Notes under the pieces: generated by a model
The model's database searches: none
The model's input: the letters and a program-made list of their open reading frames with translations, nothing else
What the model was told of the DNA's origin: nothing
Translations under genes and position numbers: made by a program
In this document: piece by piece, positions 42,871 to 54,361 of the stretch
Position numbering within the stretch: the stretch's first letter is position 1
Layout: each line of letters starts with the position of its first letter
Source of the DNA: Stenopsyche tienmushanensis
Taxonomy: Eukaryota; Arthropoda; Insecta; Trichoptera; Stenopsychidae
Assembly (NCBI GenBank): GCA_008973525.1
Contig: WACJ01000405.1
Location: 1,674,001-1,738,000, forward strand
Length of the DNA stretch: 64,000 nucleotides
Direction of reading: 5' to 3'

Positions 42871-43192
42871 CTAGGGGCATTAAATGTCTAATCTATGTAC
42901 ACATATATTTAGTACATATATGTTTTTCAAATTGTTATATTAACTTTTCTCTACCGGTGATGTATTTACTACACGTCGACTCAAATAATGGGAATATCTT
43001 TGTGAAATATGGTAGATACGGGGATCAGAATTTTTGTATTCCTCCGTAATATAATTACGAATTACATCTAAGTATTATAGTATATAAGTATTCATCTGCA
43101 GCGGCGGAAATAAATAATTTGTCGGGAAATCGGGAATTTTGTTTGGTGGTCTAATGAATTCCCGGGATTGAAATTTTGGTTTGGATATGGGA
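42871..43192 (-). mobile_element. hAT-like element, copy D (partial)
   Basis: The reverse complement runs parallel to copy B from GCCCCTAGGC back through GATGTATTTACTACAC, ATCTATAT-type AT stretches and TTTCCCGACAAATTATTTAT to a degenerate end near 43192. The hATC coding part is missing. Confidence 0.7.
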
Positions 43193-43194
43193 AA

Positions 43195-44450
43195 ATCGCA
43201 ATTGCAAATTGTTAATTTTATTATTAAATACATTCATTCAGCTTAATGGATGATTATTATGCACTAGGAAATAAATCAATGTGAGGAGCTGAATAATGCA
43301 ATGCAAAGGTCGCTCTTTAATACGCTGATTGTCGTCTTTTGCCTTATCATGACTGATATAAAGCTTTCGTCTTGACGTTAGATAACAATATGTTATTTAT
43401 GATGAAATTAAGATATTTCTAAGTACTGTTCGTCTAATAGTGTGAGGTGTACCGTTGCAAGGAAACAGTTATCCTTTGATATATCTTCGCAGGGATTCCT
43501 CAGGCGACCTCAGGGTCTCGATGTCAAGAGGTCTTTACTATGTTTCTTAATTGTCCAACATAATAATTTTGCTTTTGAAGCAAAAAAATCAAATGGCGAG
43601 CTGCCAATGCCGTTATTTCCCCCCTTTAATCCAATCAAAACTTAACCACCCATCTTGTTTTCTACCCCAATACGTTTCCGTTTATGATAAATACCACGAC
43701 TTCCGCATTTAGGACGATCGATTTATTTACAACAAACCCCATTATGGCGTCGTATTTAAGCAGCCAAATTAAAAAATTGAGAACGCATTATGTCGCATTA
43801 TGCGAAACCGAAGTGAATGTATGCATACACGTGAAACCGAAGTGGAAACCGCAGAACAAATTGCAAACTACCGTAGCAAAATATCATAACTTCACTGTTT
43901 CGTTTTTTTGTTGATTTTTTACGGCAATCACCTGTCTTTTGTAATGGATCTGCAAGCCATGAGGTTAACGCGCCTCGGGAACATTCGCGAGACTCATCTT
44001 TTCAACATTCATCATACGAACGTCCATTATTGTGAAAAAAACGCAGTAAAATTTTAGTGCCGCATTAAAGGCGCCGAAAGCCGCTGAAGTAATAAAACAT
44101 TGCATAAATTTCGATCGCGAAATTATACATGAATCTCCAATCAAAAATGATGGGATACTAATTAGAAATCTGCAAGTCGGCGCGTTGAATAAATCGAAGA
44201 AATTTAAATGGCAAAAAATACGCGCTGTGCATTTAAGTTTGGCGCTTCGAAGCACCAGTCGCAATCAACGACGAAACTAATGAGCACTTAAAGCAGGAAT
44301 TGCTTTTTAAGGCATTTAATGTAAATGAATTGCACCGATAATCGCATAAAATTATAGACGGGGCTTGGGATATAAAATCCGCGTAAATCAATGCACATCG
44401 CACGTATATGATTGAGGGATAGTTCCGAAACAACCGCGTTAAAAGCGACA
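43195..44450. other. no gene recognised
   Basis: Short frames (43442-43645, 43684-43914 plus; 43965-44264 minus) without domain. No repeats matched. Confidence 0.45.
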
Positions 44451-44571
44451 TACAATCAACCCTTCTATAGCGCCCACTTCGTTTGCGGCGTCTTTTACGC
44501 CAGTCAATTAGTCTAAAACGCGTACAAATTTTATATGCCTAATTTTCGCCGCTATAGAAAGGTTGATTGTA
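44451..44571. mobile_element. palindromic MITE
   Basis: The left arm TACAATCAACCCTTCTATAG (then CGCCC) and right arm (inverse of TACAATCAACCTTTCTATAG, then CGGCG) pair over about 22-24 bp with two mismatches. The 121-bp unit starts and ends with TA, consistent with a Tc1/mariner-type MITE. No coding capacity. Confidence 0.75.
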
Positions 44572-44574
44572 CAT

Positions 44575-44790
44575 TTTCTACCGCTGATTTCCCATTACTA
44601 TCCTGATAAGTTTAAGGTAGGATAATATTATCCGAATAAGAATATAAATGAAAGATGATCTGTGATTGAGTATCAAATCATCATCATTTTAAAATTATAT
44701 TTTATTTTTTCAAATATAATTTTTTAAAGAGAAAAACGATAATCAGTGTTCATTGTCATTGAAATAATGACCCGGAAAGGTCCTATCTTT
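44575..44790. other. no gene recognised
   Basis: AT-rich spacer. Confidence 0.4.
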
Positions 44791-44794
44791 TTAA

Positions 44795-44905
44795 CAGAGC
44801 TTCGAACCGAAACCTAAACCGCATACATATGAGCAGTAAAACCGTTATTTTTGTCGGAACGAAAACCGAAATTAATGGATTATTTCGGTTTTATTGCTTC
44901 GGTAT
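44795..44905 (+). repeat. REP-3 hAT-like terminal repeat, copy 4
   Basis: Starts CAGAGCTTCGAACCGAAACC, the inverse of the ends at 4791 and 24240. It continues with AAACCGTTATTTTTGTCGG and ACGAAAACCGAAATTAATGG. Confidence 0.5.
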
Positions 44906-45119
44906 ACATCTTACGCAAAAGAGGGTTTGTTTTGATATAATATGTAAGCTTCGCCATTTTTATGTAGCCTTTGTTTGATTGTATTCTTTTAATAATACTA
45001 TAATCTGTACTTTGCGTTCATCCTGTTATAATAAAATATCAGCACTTCAAATAATATTGTTATCAACATTATATTGTATAATGTTTAGTTTATCAATTCC
45101 TATAAATTTGCTATGTACC

Positions 45120-45440
45120 CAGACTGGGACTCCCAGCTTTCAATTTGTTTCCATGTGATATGTACTATAAGCTGGGACTTCTAAACTATTAGCCACCAAC
45201 AACGCTTGCCACCATTTTCGTCTGTCCTGGGCCTCCTCCTTCCAATTGCCTAGACCCAGACGTGCGGCGTCTTTTTTGACTTGATCAACCCAGCGCAGCA
45301 GAGGTCTTCCGACGGGTCTGCTATCATTCGGCCCCGAATCCAAAATGGTTCGAGGGACTTTATTAGTCAGCATCCGTGCCACATGGTCTGCCCACTGGAG
45401 ACGGCGGGTTCAGACGAAGATTGTTATCGACGCTTCGCCG
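45120..45440 (-). pseudogene. RTE-like LINE C-terminal fragment 1
   Basis: The minus frame gives MARMLTNKVPRTILDSG then PVGRPLLRWVDQVKKDAAR and GNWKEEAQDRRKWW. This is the extreme C-terminus of RTE/BovB-like reverse transcriptase proteins ('GRPRxRWxDxVxxDLxxLG…NWRExAQDRxxW'). The window holds no upstream RT of this element. Confidence 0.85.
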
Positions 45441-45479
45441 TACATATCCATGACATCACGATTTAACCTCATGACTTCG

Positions 45480-45790
45480 GAGTCAGAGGTGTCGTCCCGG
45501 AGGGGTCCGAAATGTTTTCTTAATATTTTTCTTTTGAACCTTTCTGTCCCAACTACCGACTACGCATATTGCCATTTCCATCTGTGCTGGACCTCCTTCC
45601 TCTAATTGCCCAGGTCTAGACGTGCGACGCCTTTTTCTACCTGAATTTGTATTGTGATTACCGCTTTGCCGTACATGTCCATGACCTCGCGATTGGACTG
45701 CATGGCTTCGAAGTCTGAGGTCTCGTCCAGGAACCACAGTTTTGCCACGATGTCGATGTCATCCACAAAGGCTAGATACATTTATTTTTC
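45480..45790 (-). pseudogene. RTE-like LINE fragment 2
   Basis: The minus strand reads VDDIDIVAKLW, like the ADDIDI-type RT active-site box, then NREVMDMYGKAVIT in a shifted frame. It ends with a diverged copy of the KKDAARLGLGN stretch. Possibly the same element as fragment 1, rearranged. Confidence 0.6.
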
Positions 45791-46082
45791 CCACTTCTGA
45801 CACCAATGTTACGTGGCAGTCATTTAACATTGGGAAGTGGGGAAGCTTTCGGGGTTGAGTCACCTGGCCGTGCCCTACTCCCACGTGCTCACGTGGGTTT
45901 GTTATTCTTTTGGGTCGCTATAGAGCCGTGCAGTAGAATAGAGGTAGGCAGGTATCAAATATAAATACTCTTGTCTTAGCTGATTTCTTTATTGATAACG
46001 AGAGATAGATATGTGACCGCGGGAAGAACATCTTCTGCGCATCAGTATCTGACCAACAACGGTGCACGCGCAAGAAGCGATA
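45791..46082 (-). mobile_element. Gypsy-type LTR with PBS, cut by a PBL MITE
   Basis: A PBS complement (CCACTTCTGACACCA, 45791-45805), one base, then an LTR from 45807. An AATAAAGAAATC polyadenylation string (minus) lies near 45985, and ATCGCTTCTTGCGCGTGCAC near 46062-46082. The LTR stops at the TTAA of the PBL copy at 46083; the missing LTR start is not found on the far side. Confidence 0.75.
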
Positions 46083-46287
46083 TTAACCCTTTGAGTAGTG
46101 AGCTAATTTTAAATCATCATAAACTTAGATACTATATTTGTATGCCCGCCACTTATCATCCGTACAAATCCACTTATCTATCAGGACCGTCGCAGCGTGT
46201 ATGAAACTTGTATAGTTAGTTAGAATGCTCTTTCTAAATCACTGGAATTCGTTCGCAAATAGGCGACCATAGTGTCATACAGGTTAA
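46083..46287 (-). mobile_element. PBL MITE, copy 7, with TTAA at both ends
   Basis: 205 bp between TTAA at 46083-46086 and 46284-46287. The right terminus (minus sense) is CTCACTACTCAAAGGG. The left terminus is degenerate but still holds a TATTTGCGAACG string. Internally deleted. Confidence 0.8.
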
Positions 46288-46289
46288 TC

Positions 46290-47785
46290 ATGCAAAAAAA
46301 ATAGTGAACGTTGATTCAGATTTCAAATCTTATGTATAAATATTCGATCAATTCATTCAATCTAGAGACATACTTGGCGTATGATATTTGACATTCCCCC
46401 TTAGAATATCAACTTTCTCTAAAGTTACTATTACAGAGAAATGAAATGTATGTACATATTGTGTATCCAATAAGGTTTGCTGCCAAATAATAAATACAAA
46501 ACTTGTATATTTACAAACGACAACTTGCGCAGTGTTTATGCAAATTAAAAAGTGTCACGAAAACAAATCAAAAACATCATAAATTCCATCCATCATGTGT
46601 ATAAATCAAATTTCGCCCTAATTGATATTCAACGTGCTTTCAAACTTCTAAACTACTTCGCTTCTTCGTCGAAGTTAAGTTCAGCTAATTTGACACTAAT
46701 CCCCCAATTTGGGAAGAAATATCGATGTCGTTTATAACGACTGAAAAAAAATCATCAGCGGCGATTATTAAAAGTGATCATTAACGCAGTAGATGGGATG
46801 CAGGAATGTATTACGGGCGTCACGTAGAGCAAACTTCATAATTAATATGTAAGCACTTATCATTTTTTACGCTTCGGAATCCATTACTATACTCATTATT
46901 GCGAAAAAAATGTCTCGCACCGAATGTTTGCTCGAATGGCACGCGTCCTAACTGAAAATCGAGATGTTTCATAAAACCGCATACACACATTTAACGAGTG
47001 TACCGCACTCAATAATTGAGATGATGAGTTGAACGCTTCATAAATTTGTTCAACAAAGATAGATTTAATACATAAAACAAGAAAATGCAAGGGTTCTTGA
47101 TTATTATCAGAGGGGTTTAGAAAAATATCGGAAAAATTGAATACTGCGAATCGACCACGTGGCTGTCGTTATGTCTTTATGGTGCATTTATCACTTACGC
47201 GCTAATCATAGGACAGACTTCTTCAGCACAATTCCATAAGCAATTCTGTGTCGATAAATTGCGATAATTATAGTAATCATGCGCATGCGCAATTATAGAA
47301 ATGCCTGTACATAGTTTAAAGCGGCTTAATGTTGTTTGTTTTGTATTTAGATAATTTTAGCGGCATTATACCGCGTATAATTAATAAACTAGGCAAATTC
47401 GATGTAAATTGGAAAATTTGATTCGAGTTTCTGCTTTGAGTTTTATTTCCAGATTTGATTTAAATTTAATATCTTGTATACAATCTGTTTTAATTATCTA
47501 CTCAATGAATATATATTCTGTAAAATCTTATTAAGAAGATGTATCCTTGATTGCAACAGAAATATACTATTTATTTTTATATCTATCGACAAGAAATACC
47601 TAAGCAGCGAAACTTCTTCCGGATGAATCTGAAGCATGTTCAGGACCAAATCGAAAGCGTAGCAAAGACGCCTTATCTCGGCCAAGGTTCACATCTTACT
47701 CTTCCCGAAGGTGTCAGATCTAAATTCCATAGCTTTTTAACCTACTTTTTTATTTGATAAGATATGGAAATGGTTTAACCACACC
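46290..47785. other. no gene recognised
   Basis: About 1.5 kb, AT-rich. Small frames such as 47551-47757 have no motif. Confidence 0.45.
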
Positions 47786-47789
47786 GCTG

Positions 47790-48545
47790 GGCCCGTACCC
47801 GATAATAGTATGAGGTTACGGAGACGCTACTCACTAAAACCCCTCCTTATTCACTGCTGCCATCTGGCTACTAGCTAAGTATTGCGCGAGGGTGACAGCG
47901 ATACTACTGCAGCTGCAGAGCGTACGTAGTGTATTTGCATTACGTATTCCATGTTCTAGCATCCGTTAACTTTGAAGGTATCATGTTGCTAAGGAAGAGC
48001 GAGCTGATTCCCAGTTCCTTCCGTAGGATGCCCCTTTCAGTGCTCCATGCTGGGCAAACAAATATCGCGTATGCAGCATCGTTGTACTCCGCTCCGCAGT
48101 GGTGGCACTCCTGGCCGGTCTCTTTGCTTATTTCATTTTGTGTAGGTAGCTACCAAAACAGCCGTGCCTGGTGAAAACCTGGGTAAAGTGGTAGCACAGT
48201 TGACCGTGCTTTTTGGCTACTCAGGTTCTCAGATTCGGTATTAGTTCGTGCGTCCACCGACATTTAGCGGAGTTGTCCCATCGGGACTGCCACGCCGCCA
48301 TGGTGCTTTGCTTAACGTTATTCTTGTCTTCATCTTTCTGTATTGCCTGTCTCTCGTAAGCGAGCAGGTCGATTGGCGCAATGGCAATCAGTGCCAGAAA
48401 GGCGTCTTCCGATACTGTGCAATATGCAGCAGCCACCCTGATTGCGCTCCTTCTCTGGACTCTGGCCATGTTGAGCCTAGACCTTTCAATTTTGTAGTAC
48501 CCCGGCTCATATCGGCATGCCATACAACAGTGCACTACAGCTTTT
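47790..48545 (-). pseudogene. R1-type LINE, C-terminal part of ORF2
   Basis: The minus strand reads LNMARVQRRSAIRVAAAYCT, a IDLLAYERQ box, WDNSAKCRWTHELIPNL, then after a frame change CHHCGAEYNDAAYAIFVC and PAWSTERG. This is the post-RT domain and CCHC zinc-binding motif of R1-type non-LTR retrotransposons. The RT itself is not in this copy. The 3' tail near 47800-47880 has a GGATGGCAGCAG-like string shared loosely with 57560-57590. Confidence 0.85.
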
Positions 48546-48669
48546 TAACCTACTAGGCAGAATCCAAACGACCAAGATTTCAACTTTTTTATTGTTGCGT
48601 TATGGTGATTTGATCAGAAAGACAGCGACTTTGTGGTATTTCGGTTTCTTTAAGACAGTGATCAAGCAG

Positions 48670-49215
48670 GAGTCCCTGGACTAGCCACACAGGGTGTTTT
48701 CAGTTGGTCTTCTGCTTCCTGGGCGCTAGTACCCACAGTGTTACCAGGCGTCCTCTCCTTTTACACCACGATCTCCATAAAGAGGCGAGGGATCATGAGG
48801 AAGATTGACTTCAGACTTCGTCAGACCTAAAGGTGCAGGGAGAAAGGAAGGAATGTGGTAAAAAGGGAACTACCACGAGATTATTGCCTGCACGATTCCA
48901 ACTTCAACTTGAAGGGTATACAGTATATGACGAACTAGCGGAGCCCTCCTTTCTTCCATAGTATTCGTATCAGTTTTGGTCATTCGTAGTGCCTAGTCAA
49001 GAAAATGAGTTGTTGTTCAAGCAGCAAAGCTCATTTGTCTGGTGTGCCATAGGATATTAAAGATATTGGTGTCGCCTTTTGCACAGATTCCTCTTCCTCC
49101 TCCTGTAATTAGCAGTTCCACATTCGTTTTTACGGGTGCGCCATACAGGGTAAGCCAACTCATGTTAGCTGGGTTAACCCAGCAGCGTTTGATGAGCAAA
49201 CCGGTGAGGCTGCTT
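48670..49215 (+). repeat. REP-2 composite repeat, copy 3
   Basis: GACTAGCCACACAGGGTGTT, AAAGAGGCGAGGGA, TATGACGAACTAGCGG, GTGTCGCCTTTTGCACAG and GCAGCGTTTGATGAGCAAAC occur in the same order as at 63155-63655. ORFs across it on both strands are by-products. Confidence 0.65.
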
Positions 49216-49359
49216 TCGTACACCTCTACTTAACATCATTATCCAAGGGACTGTTACCTACAAGCTTGGGGATGTTTCAGTCTACAGTGCCCACCCATAA
49301 AATCCCCACTAAGTAGGCTATGTATTACGAATGATCGATGTAAATCGAATACCTGTATG

Positions 49360-49510
49360 TAGTCTCGCGATTAAGCGGTTGGACTCGTAACTAAATCATC
49401 ATGGGTTTAAATCCTACAAGTGATGTGGCTGACGATCACATTTTTAAAAACCATATACAAATAGTTGACAATGGTCTCGTAAAAGGGATTGCTAAAAGGC
49501 ATCTAAAAAT
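49360..49510 (+). mobile_element. tRNA-derived SINE, copy 2
   Basis: A-box region TTAAGCGGTTGG (49371-49382), loop CTCGTAA and B-box GGTTTAAATCC (49404-49414). It is followed by the body CACATTTTTAAAAACC and GGGATTGCTAAAAGGCATC, shared with the copy at 29915-30115. Confidence 0.7.
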
Positions 49511-49514
49511 GGGA

Positions 49515-50228
49515 AAGGGAGAGTCCCTGCAGTCCGTCCAATGACCTCACGTTAGTTATTCCCATTTTCATTTTAAGTTTGCTTTATTCCCTACTTCTCC
49601 ATCGTAGCTTCGGGTACACGTAGTCTGAAATTGATCTTCCTCGTAATGATTCATCTTCTCTGGTAGGCGCGGATTAAAAGGGATGGGTTCTGTGTGACTA
49701 GTCCAGGGGGATCTGGGTCAGTACTTTGTATAAAAAGAGTCCGAATGCTGGTAAGTCGTTGTCTATCCGATCACACCGTGTCACCCACAGGTGTTGCCCC
49801 TCCCCCAGATTTTTTTTGGGTGGACATCCACTTCAATTTATTCTGAGATACATGCAAGGATGAAAGCGTATAAGGTCAGGGAAGCTATAGAGAGAGAGAT
49901 TAGTAGTTCATCATCATTGGAGTCTCGCAATTGGGATCTTTCTTTGTCTAAATCAATCATTGTGTGAAGGGAATCGATCGCCCAAAGAAATTCGAGAACA
50001 AAAATGATAATATTTAATTGTTTCAATCCAAGCTTTTGTATTTATAAGACACCCTGCAATGCTGTTCATTGCAATTGAGTCATTCACCCAATTCACTTAG
50101 TAAGCTAGTAAAGGTTATTTTTTAGGTAGAGGCCAAATTCATCTAGGCTTAAATGATAGAGGGCAGTTGTGTGGGTCTATTAATTGTCCACAAATTTCGA
50201 CGAAGATCCAAAATATCACAAATATACA
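49515..50228. other. no gene recognised
   Basis: No repeats or motifs seen. Confidence 0.4.
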
Positions 50229-50231
50229 ATA

Positions 50232-50495
50232 TTACCCTACTTCGTTTGGATGTATTGAAAAAGATTGGTTGGTTGGATACTGCATGATAAATCTTCTTGA
50301 ATTTTCTGGACGTTGTAATAAAAGCAATACAATAGGGCAGGTTGGCAGTTTTCCATGTAAGGTTGCTGATCGAAATCGACCCAGCTTCCAATGCTCTCTG
50401 CATTGACGCAAAAGTGCTTTTGACAAATTGAACGTTCTACCCAAACTGTCTTCGTGCCGGTCGACTACAGTTTGAGAATCACCTGTCGGCAGCAA
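50232..50495 (-). CDS. unknown coding-like ORF
   Basis: An 87-codon frame with well-mixed residues (TVVDRHEDSLGRTFNLSKAL, then REHWKLGRFRSA). An overlapping minus frame and a plus frame are also open. I do not recognise the family and see no promoter. It may be a remnant of a transposon ORF or of a host exon. Confidence 0.25.
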   Translation of the reverse strand: MLPTGDSQTVVDRHEDSLGRTFNLSKALLRQCREHWKLGRFRSATLHGKLPTCPIVLLLLQRPENSRRFIMQYPTNQSFSIHPNEVG

Positions 50496-50499
50496 GTTG

Positions 50500-51300
50500 T
50501 GTAATAAATCAATATCAATTTACATAGTTGGCATTCTTACAAGCTAAAGCGCTTAAGTCAACAAGGAGAGATTCACCCGGGACCGTGACGTGGACCGGTG
50601 GAGATCTTTGGCCTGACAACGCGAAGAGTTCTGCATATCAAACGCAATATGTTACGCGCTACCGAGCAATTAATCAGGGATGGTGGACATCTTTCTAAAC
50701 ATTCGCGCTCTCCGGCCACATAATATTTCACAATATGTCTGCCTGCATGTGCGTTTTGTTTACCGGACCATAAAGTTTATAAACGATATCAGATTTATTA
50801 TAATCCCAGACCAAGATCGTCTGCCAGGAGTCAGGACTTGCTATATTTCAACTATTTCGAAACACGGCTTGATTTACGTCTTATATGAAGTTCGAAATTA
50901 GCCCAGGCTTACATAATGTGCTGATGTGGACTCGTATAATTAGCTTTGATTTATGCTCATCTCGATTATTCCGCGATCTAGTGTGGAAAGTGGATTTGGA
51001 GAAAATTCGGCGCTCATAAGAGGATCCATCAAATGCGTGCATATAAACCAGAAGATCTTTAGAAATCTGTCTTCAATCAAAATATTTACAAAACCGAGCC
51101 AAAATTATTTAACTACACCGTGTCTACCGGGATCATTGGAAGTGCTATGATTCATATTTCACTTTATGATTCAACGATGATGCCAATGGCTTGCGAATTT
51201 ATACAATACTGCGTCATTTAAAAACAAGAATCAATTTAAATGGTTACTTAAGGCATTATTACGAATAATAAGGCGAAAATTCGATAGATGTAATGTGGAA
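50500..51300. other. no gene recognised
   Basis: Plus frames at 50680-50901 and 50953-51150 show no domain. Confidence 0.4.
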
Positions 51301-51304
51301 TCAA

Positions 51305-51640
51305 AAATAACTAATTGATCTGAGATTGAAGATATTAGGTGAATCGACAAGTCTTTGTACAAATTTACGATTAAGTGTCAACGTTACGATTTTGGTTTTC
51401 AAAATTTAAATCGGGTAATTGATGTTTGAAAGACGACCCTAGAATTGGAAAACCCTTAAATTTTGATGTCGATTTGAGAGCCATAGTGGAAACAGACCCT
51501 CGATCATGTATCAAAGAATTATCACAGATGATGCATTCACCGTGGTCGACAGCTCAAGAATATTTAAAACGTATGGGGAAGACGAATTGAATGGGGGTTT
51601 GAATGCCGCACGAACTGTCCATTCCAAACCATTTCAACAT
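51305..51640 (+). pseudogene. mariner transposase N-terminal fragment
   Basis: Reads DDPRIGKPLNFDVDLRAIVE, TDPRSCIKELSQMMH and AQEYLKRMG, then MPHELS. These are the linker and second helix-turn-helix of mariner transposases up to the W-VPHELS box. It ends abruptly in LINE sequence. Confidence 0.85.
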
Positions 51641-51644
51641 GGTT

Positions 51645-52140
51645 TCAACATCATTTCAATACTACATTTCGACGTAGTATTTTGCAGATTTCAGCAAGGC
51701 TTTCGATAGACTAGATCGTGTCATCTTGCTTCAGAAACTTTTCATTCATGGTAACCTATTGTTATGGTTAGCCACTTAAATTGATCGAAGATGCCAAACT
51801 GTGGTAACTAAACGGAATTCGATTCAAATCGAACTGGTGGTATATTCACTCAGGTGTACTTTTCTTTAATGACATTGGAGATTGTTTCAGGAACTCAAAG
51901 TATCTCTTATTTGCTGATGATATGAAAATTCTTAAAACCATCGAATCGATTTCTGATATCTCAACTTTTTAAGAAGATTTAGACAGACTTACTGAATACT
52001 TCCGAATAAATAAATTAGATCTTAATATGTTGTCTCCACTAACTATCATTAGAGTGTGCGGCTTCTACAATGACTTAGATGTGGATGTGGATCTATTTAA
52101 TGATAGTTTATCTACTATTGATAGTTCATTTGCATTATCG
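51645..52140 (+). pseudogene. Jockey-like LINE reverse transcriptase fragment
   Basis: DFSKAFDRLDRVILLQKL (RT domain A, with the first catalytic Asp), then in other frames FNDIGDCFRNSKYLLFADDM (domain C with the catalytic DD) and DISTF-EDLDRLTEYFRINK. Stops and frameshifts throughout. The QGSPLGP box between them is lost. A non-coding T-rich tail follows to about 52370. Confidence 0.85.
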
Positions 52141-52144
52141 TTCT

Positions 52145-52585
52145 TCAAATAATCTTAACTTCACTTTAAATGAGAGTTTTTTATTTTGTTATCTTCTTTT
52201 CTGTGTCTCATTTTTTTATGTAGTAAGTTATTGTTTTTAAGTTTATTTCTTGTTAATTGAAGAAATTTTTAAATGGCATTTTTAATTTTTAATGTTTAAC
52301 TACTTAATTATTATTATCTCTGTACTAGCTGTAGGTTTCTCTTAAAAATGTAAAAAATAATAACAAAGGAGAGCGACGAAACGCGTTTAAAGTTTTGTTG
52401 TCAATACAAAAGTTTGTCCCTTTTTGCACCGAATTATAACTGGGGATGAAGAATGGGTTGTTTATGACTATTATATAATTCTTATTATATACACATTAAG
52501 AATATTAGATTCGTGGTATTTTACTCTCGTTTTCCATTTTGGCAAATAAATAATGAATTAAAAAATGATTTACGATAAATGCGTA
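52145..52585. other. AT-rich tail, no gene recognised
   Basis: Very T- and A-rich, may include the LINE 3' region. No motif. Confidence 0.4.
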
Positions 52586-52589
52586 TACA

Positions 52590-53230
52590 GGGTCTTTTAA
52601 GACGTTTAAAATTTGATAGGTTATAGCGGTCATATAGCTAAAGCAAACTCTGTCAAATTTATAGTGAATTATTCAGAAGTATTTGGCAAATTATTATAAA
52701 AAGCTTATAGCGTTTAATAAAGTGTGCATATTAAAAAAAAATCAGTGGTTACATGATTTTAATCCACGCCATAACTGATCTGCCGAGTCTACTATTTAAA
52801 GTTTGGTGACCAAATTTAAGTCAAACGGTTCGATAAATAATCAGCCAATATCCGTATATCAGCGAAACGCAAGGTCTGCTTAAAACATCGCTGCTGTGCG
52901 GGAGAGTGTACGGGAAAACTTGAGGCTGTCAATTCATCGTCATTAACAAGTAAGCCTTTAGCTGAGATTTAACAGCTTTAGACCTCTTTCTTTAATTTTA
53001 CGCAAACAATTGACGCCCTTAAAGTCAACATAATGAACGCCATCCAGCAAATTCAGTCAGATTTATGCGATAAAGTTAACGAAAACTAGACCTACCGAAT
53101 ACATACCACCAAACAAAATTGCGGGAAATATTTGAATAATATTATATTTAATATTAATTGCCATAAAATATTCATTCAAATAAAATAAAAATTGAGTCGA
53201 TATCTTATGTATAACTTGTTTTATTTACAT
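52590..53230 (+). mobile_element. deleted IS630/Tc1-type element
   Basis: The left end GGGTCTTTTAAGACGTTTAA is shared with 18570. Frames then show NIAAVRESVRENLRLSIHR, the box at the end of the DNA-binding half. After a deletion comes IQSDLCDKVNEN then YRIHTTKQN, a C-terminal box related to 1925-2010. The catalytic core is absent. The right end is not recognised. Confidence 0.75.
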
Positions 53231-53234
53231 TTAA

Positions 53235-54355
53235 AAATTGAGCGTCCTTATTGACACTGTATAAAATTGGCTGAAAATGAGCTTTTAATCATAGTTTTTA
53301 TTCTTATCATATGATTGATCTCCAGTTCATGTTTGTCGTGTCGGATTAATTTAATAAAAATGGTCAGCACTCGGTTGCCTTTGAATAAATATATCAAGTC
53401 AAAAGCTCGCGTGCCTCACGATCTATGGCTAAATGTTTAATTTTGACTAGCTTTTCTTTAAATGCATGTCTTGCGCTTGCAAAATGAATTGATATGTCAC
53501 TGCGATTTCCATCGCATATAAGTTGTTTTATGTAATTAATTTAAATATGTCATAATTTAATCGTTTTATTTCAATGTAAGCATACGAAACCGGTCTTAAA
53601 GTATTTATCATTACCTTTTAACGATGCTGCATATGAGTGTTTTAATACATCAAGGCCGATTTAAGCTCTACTTAATGCCGATGATTTTCTCGTACGATCA
53701 AATCAAATTAATGCCGAAGCATTCGAGATCTTCGAGTGTATAGAGATGGAGATTGTCGATGTTGAAGAGGACGAAAAGACGCGTTGTCAAGCATGTTTGA
53801 CAATTTTGTCGAGTGGTTTTACTATCAATTTTCCACTCGGGCTGCGACCAACTCAAACATTCAAGTTTGGAAATTGTTTGTTCGTTTAATTAACGCCGAA
53901 CAAACAGACGCACAGTAGTGCTATTTTTAGGAATTTTTTGAATCGGAAAAAATATGGTGCAATAATGCCAGTAGTACTATAAACAAAACGAACCTGTTCG
54001 TAACGTAAATTCTTTAGACTGTATCGCGATAGTAATCTCGGCACGAGCCTTCAACGATATTGTATTTAAGTGACTTTCAAATTATGTTATTACTCAACGA
54101 TAAACATAATATGGCATCTGTTATGTACGAGTCTACCAACTATTATAAATTATATTTATTAGGTATAATATTTATATTGGTGATTATTGATGCCATATCC
54201 AATCCTTAATTTATGTCTAAAAACTATGTATAAAATAACATGATAGATTATAAGCAATATTTTTTAAGTTATAATGAGGAAAAGTTGATTTTATGCACTG
54301 TTTTTTTCCCACTTGTTAACGGAAATTATTACCTAAAATATATTGACTATGTGTT
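53235..54355. other. no gene recognised
   Basis: Includes a balanced-composition stretch (53650-53900) without motif; the rest is AT-rich. Confidence 0.4.
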
Positions 54356-54361
54356 GTATAA

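Noticed and set aside
48221..48556. plus-strand ORF of 102 codons
   Set aside because: It is the reverse-strand shadow of the R1-type LINE fragment.
49360..49435. tRNA gene
   Set aside because: The B-box is imperfect, the acceptor stem does not close, and the same non-tRNA body follows the head in a second copy, so a SINE explains it better.
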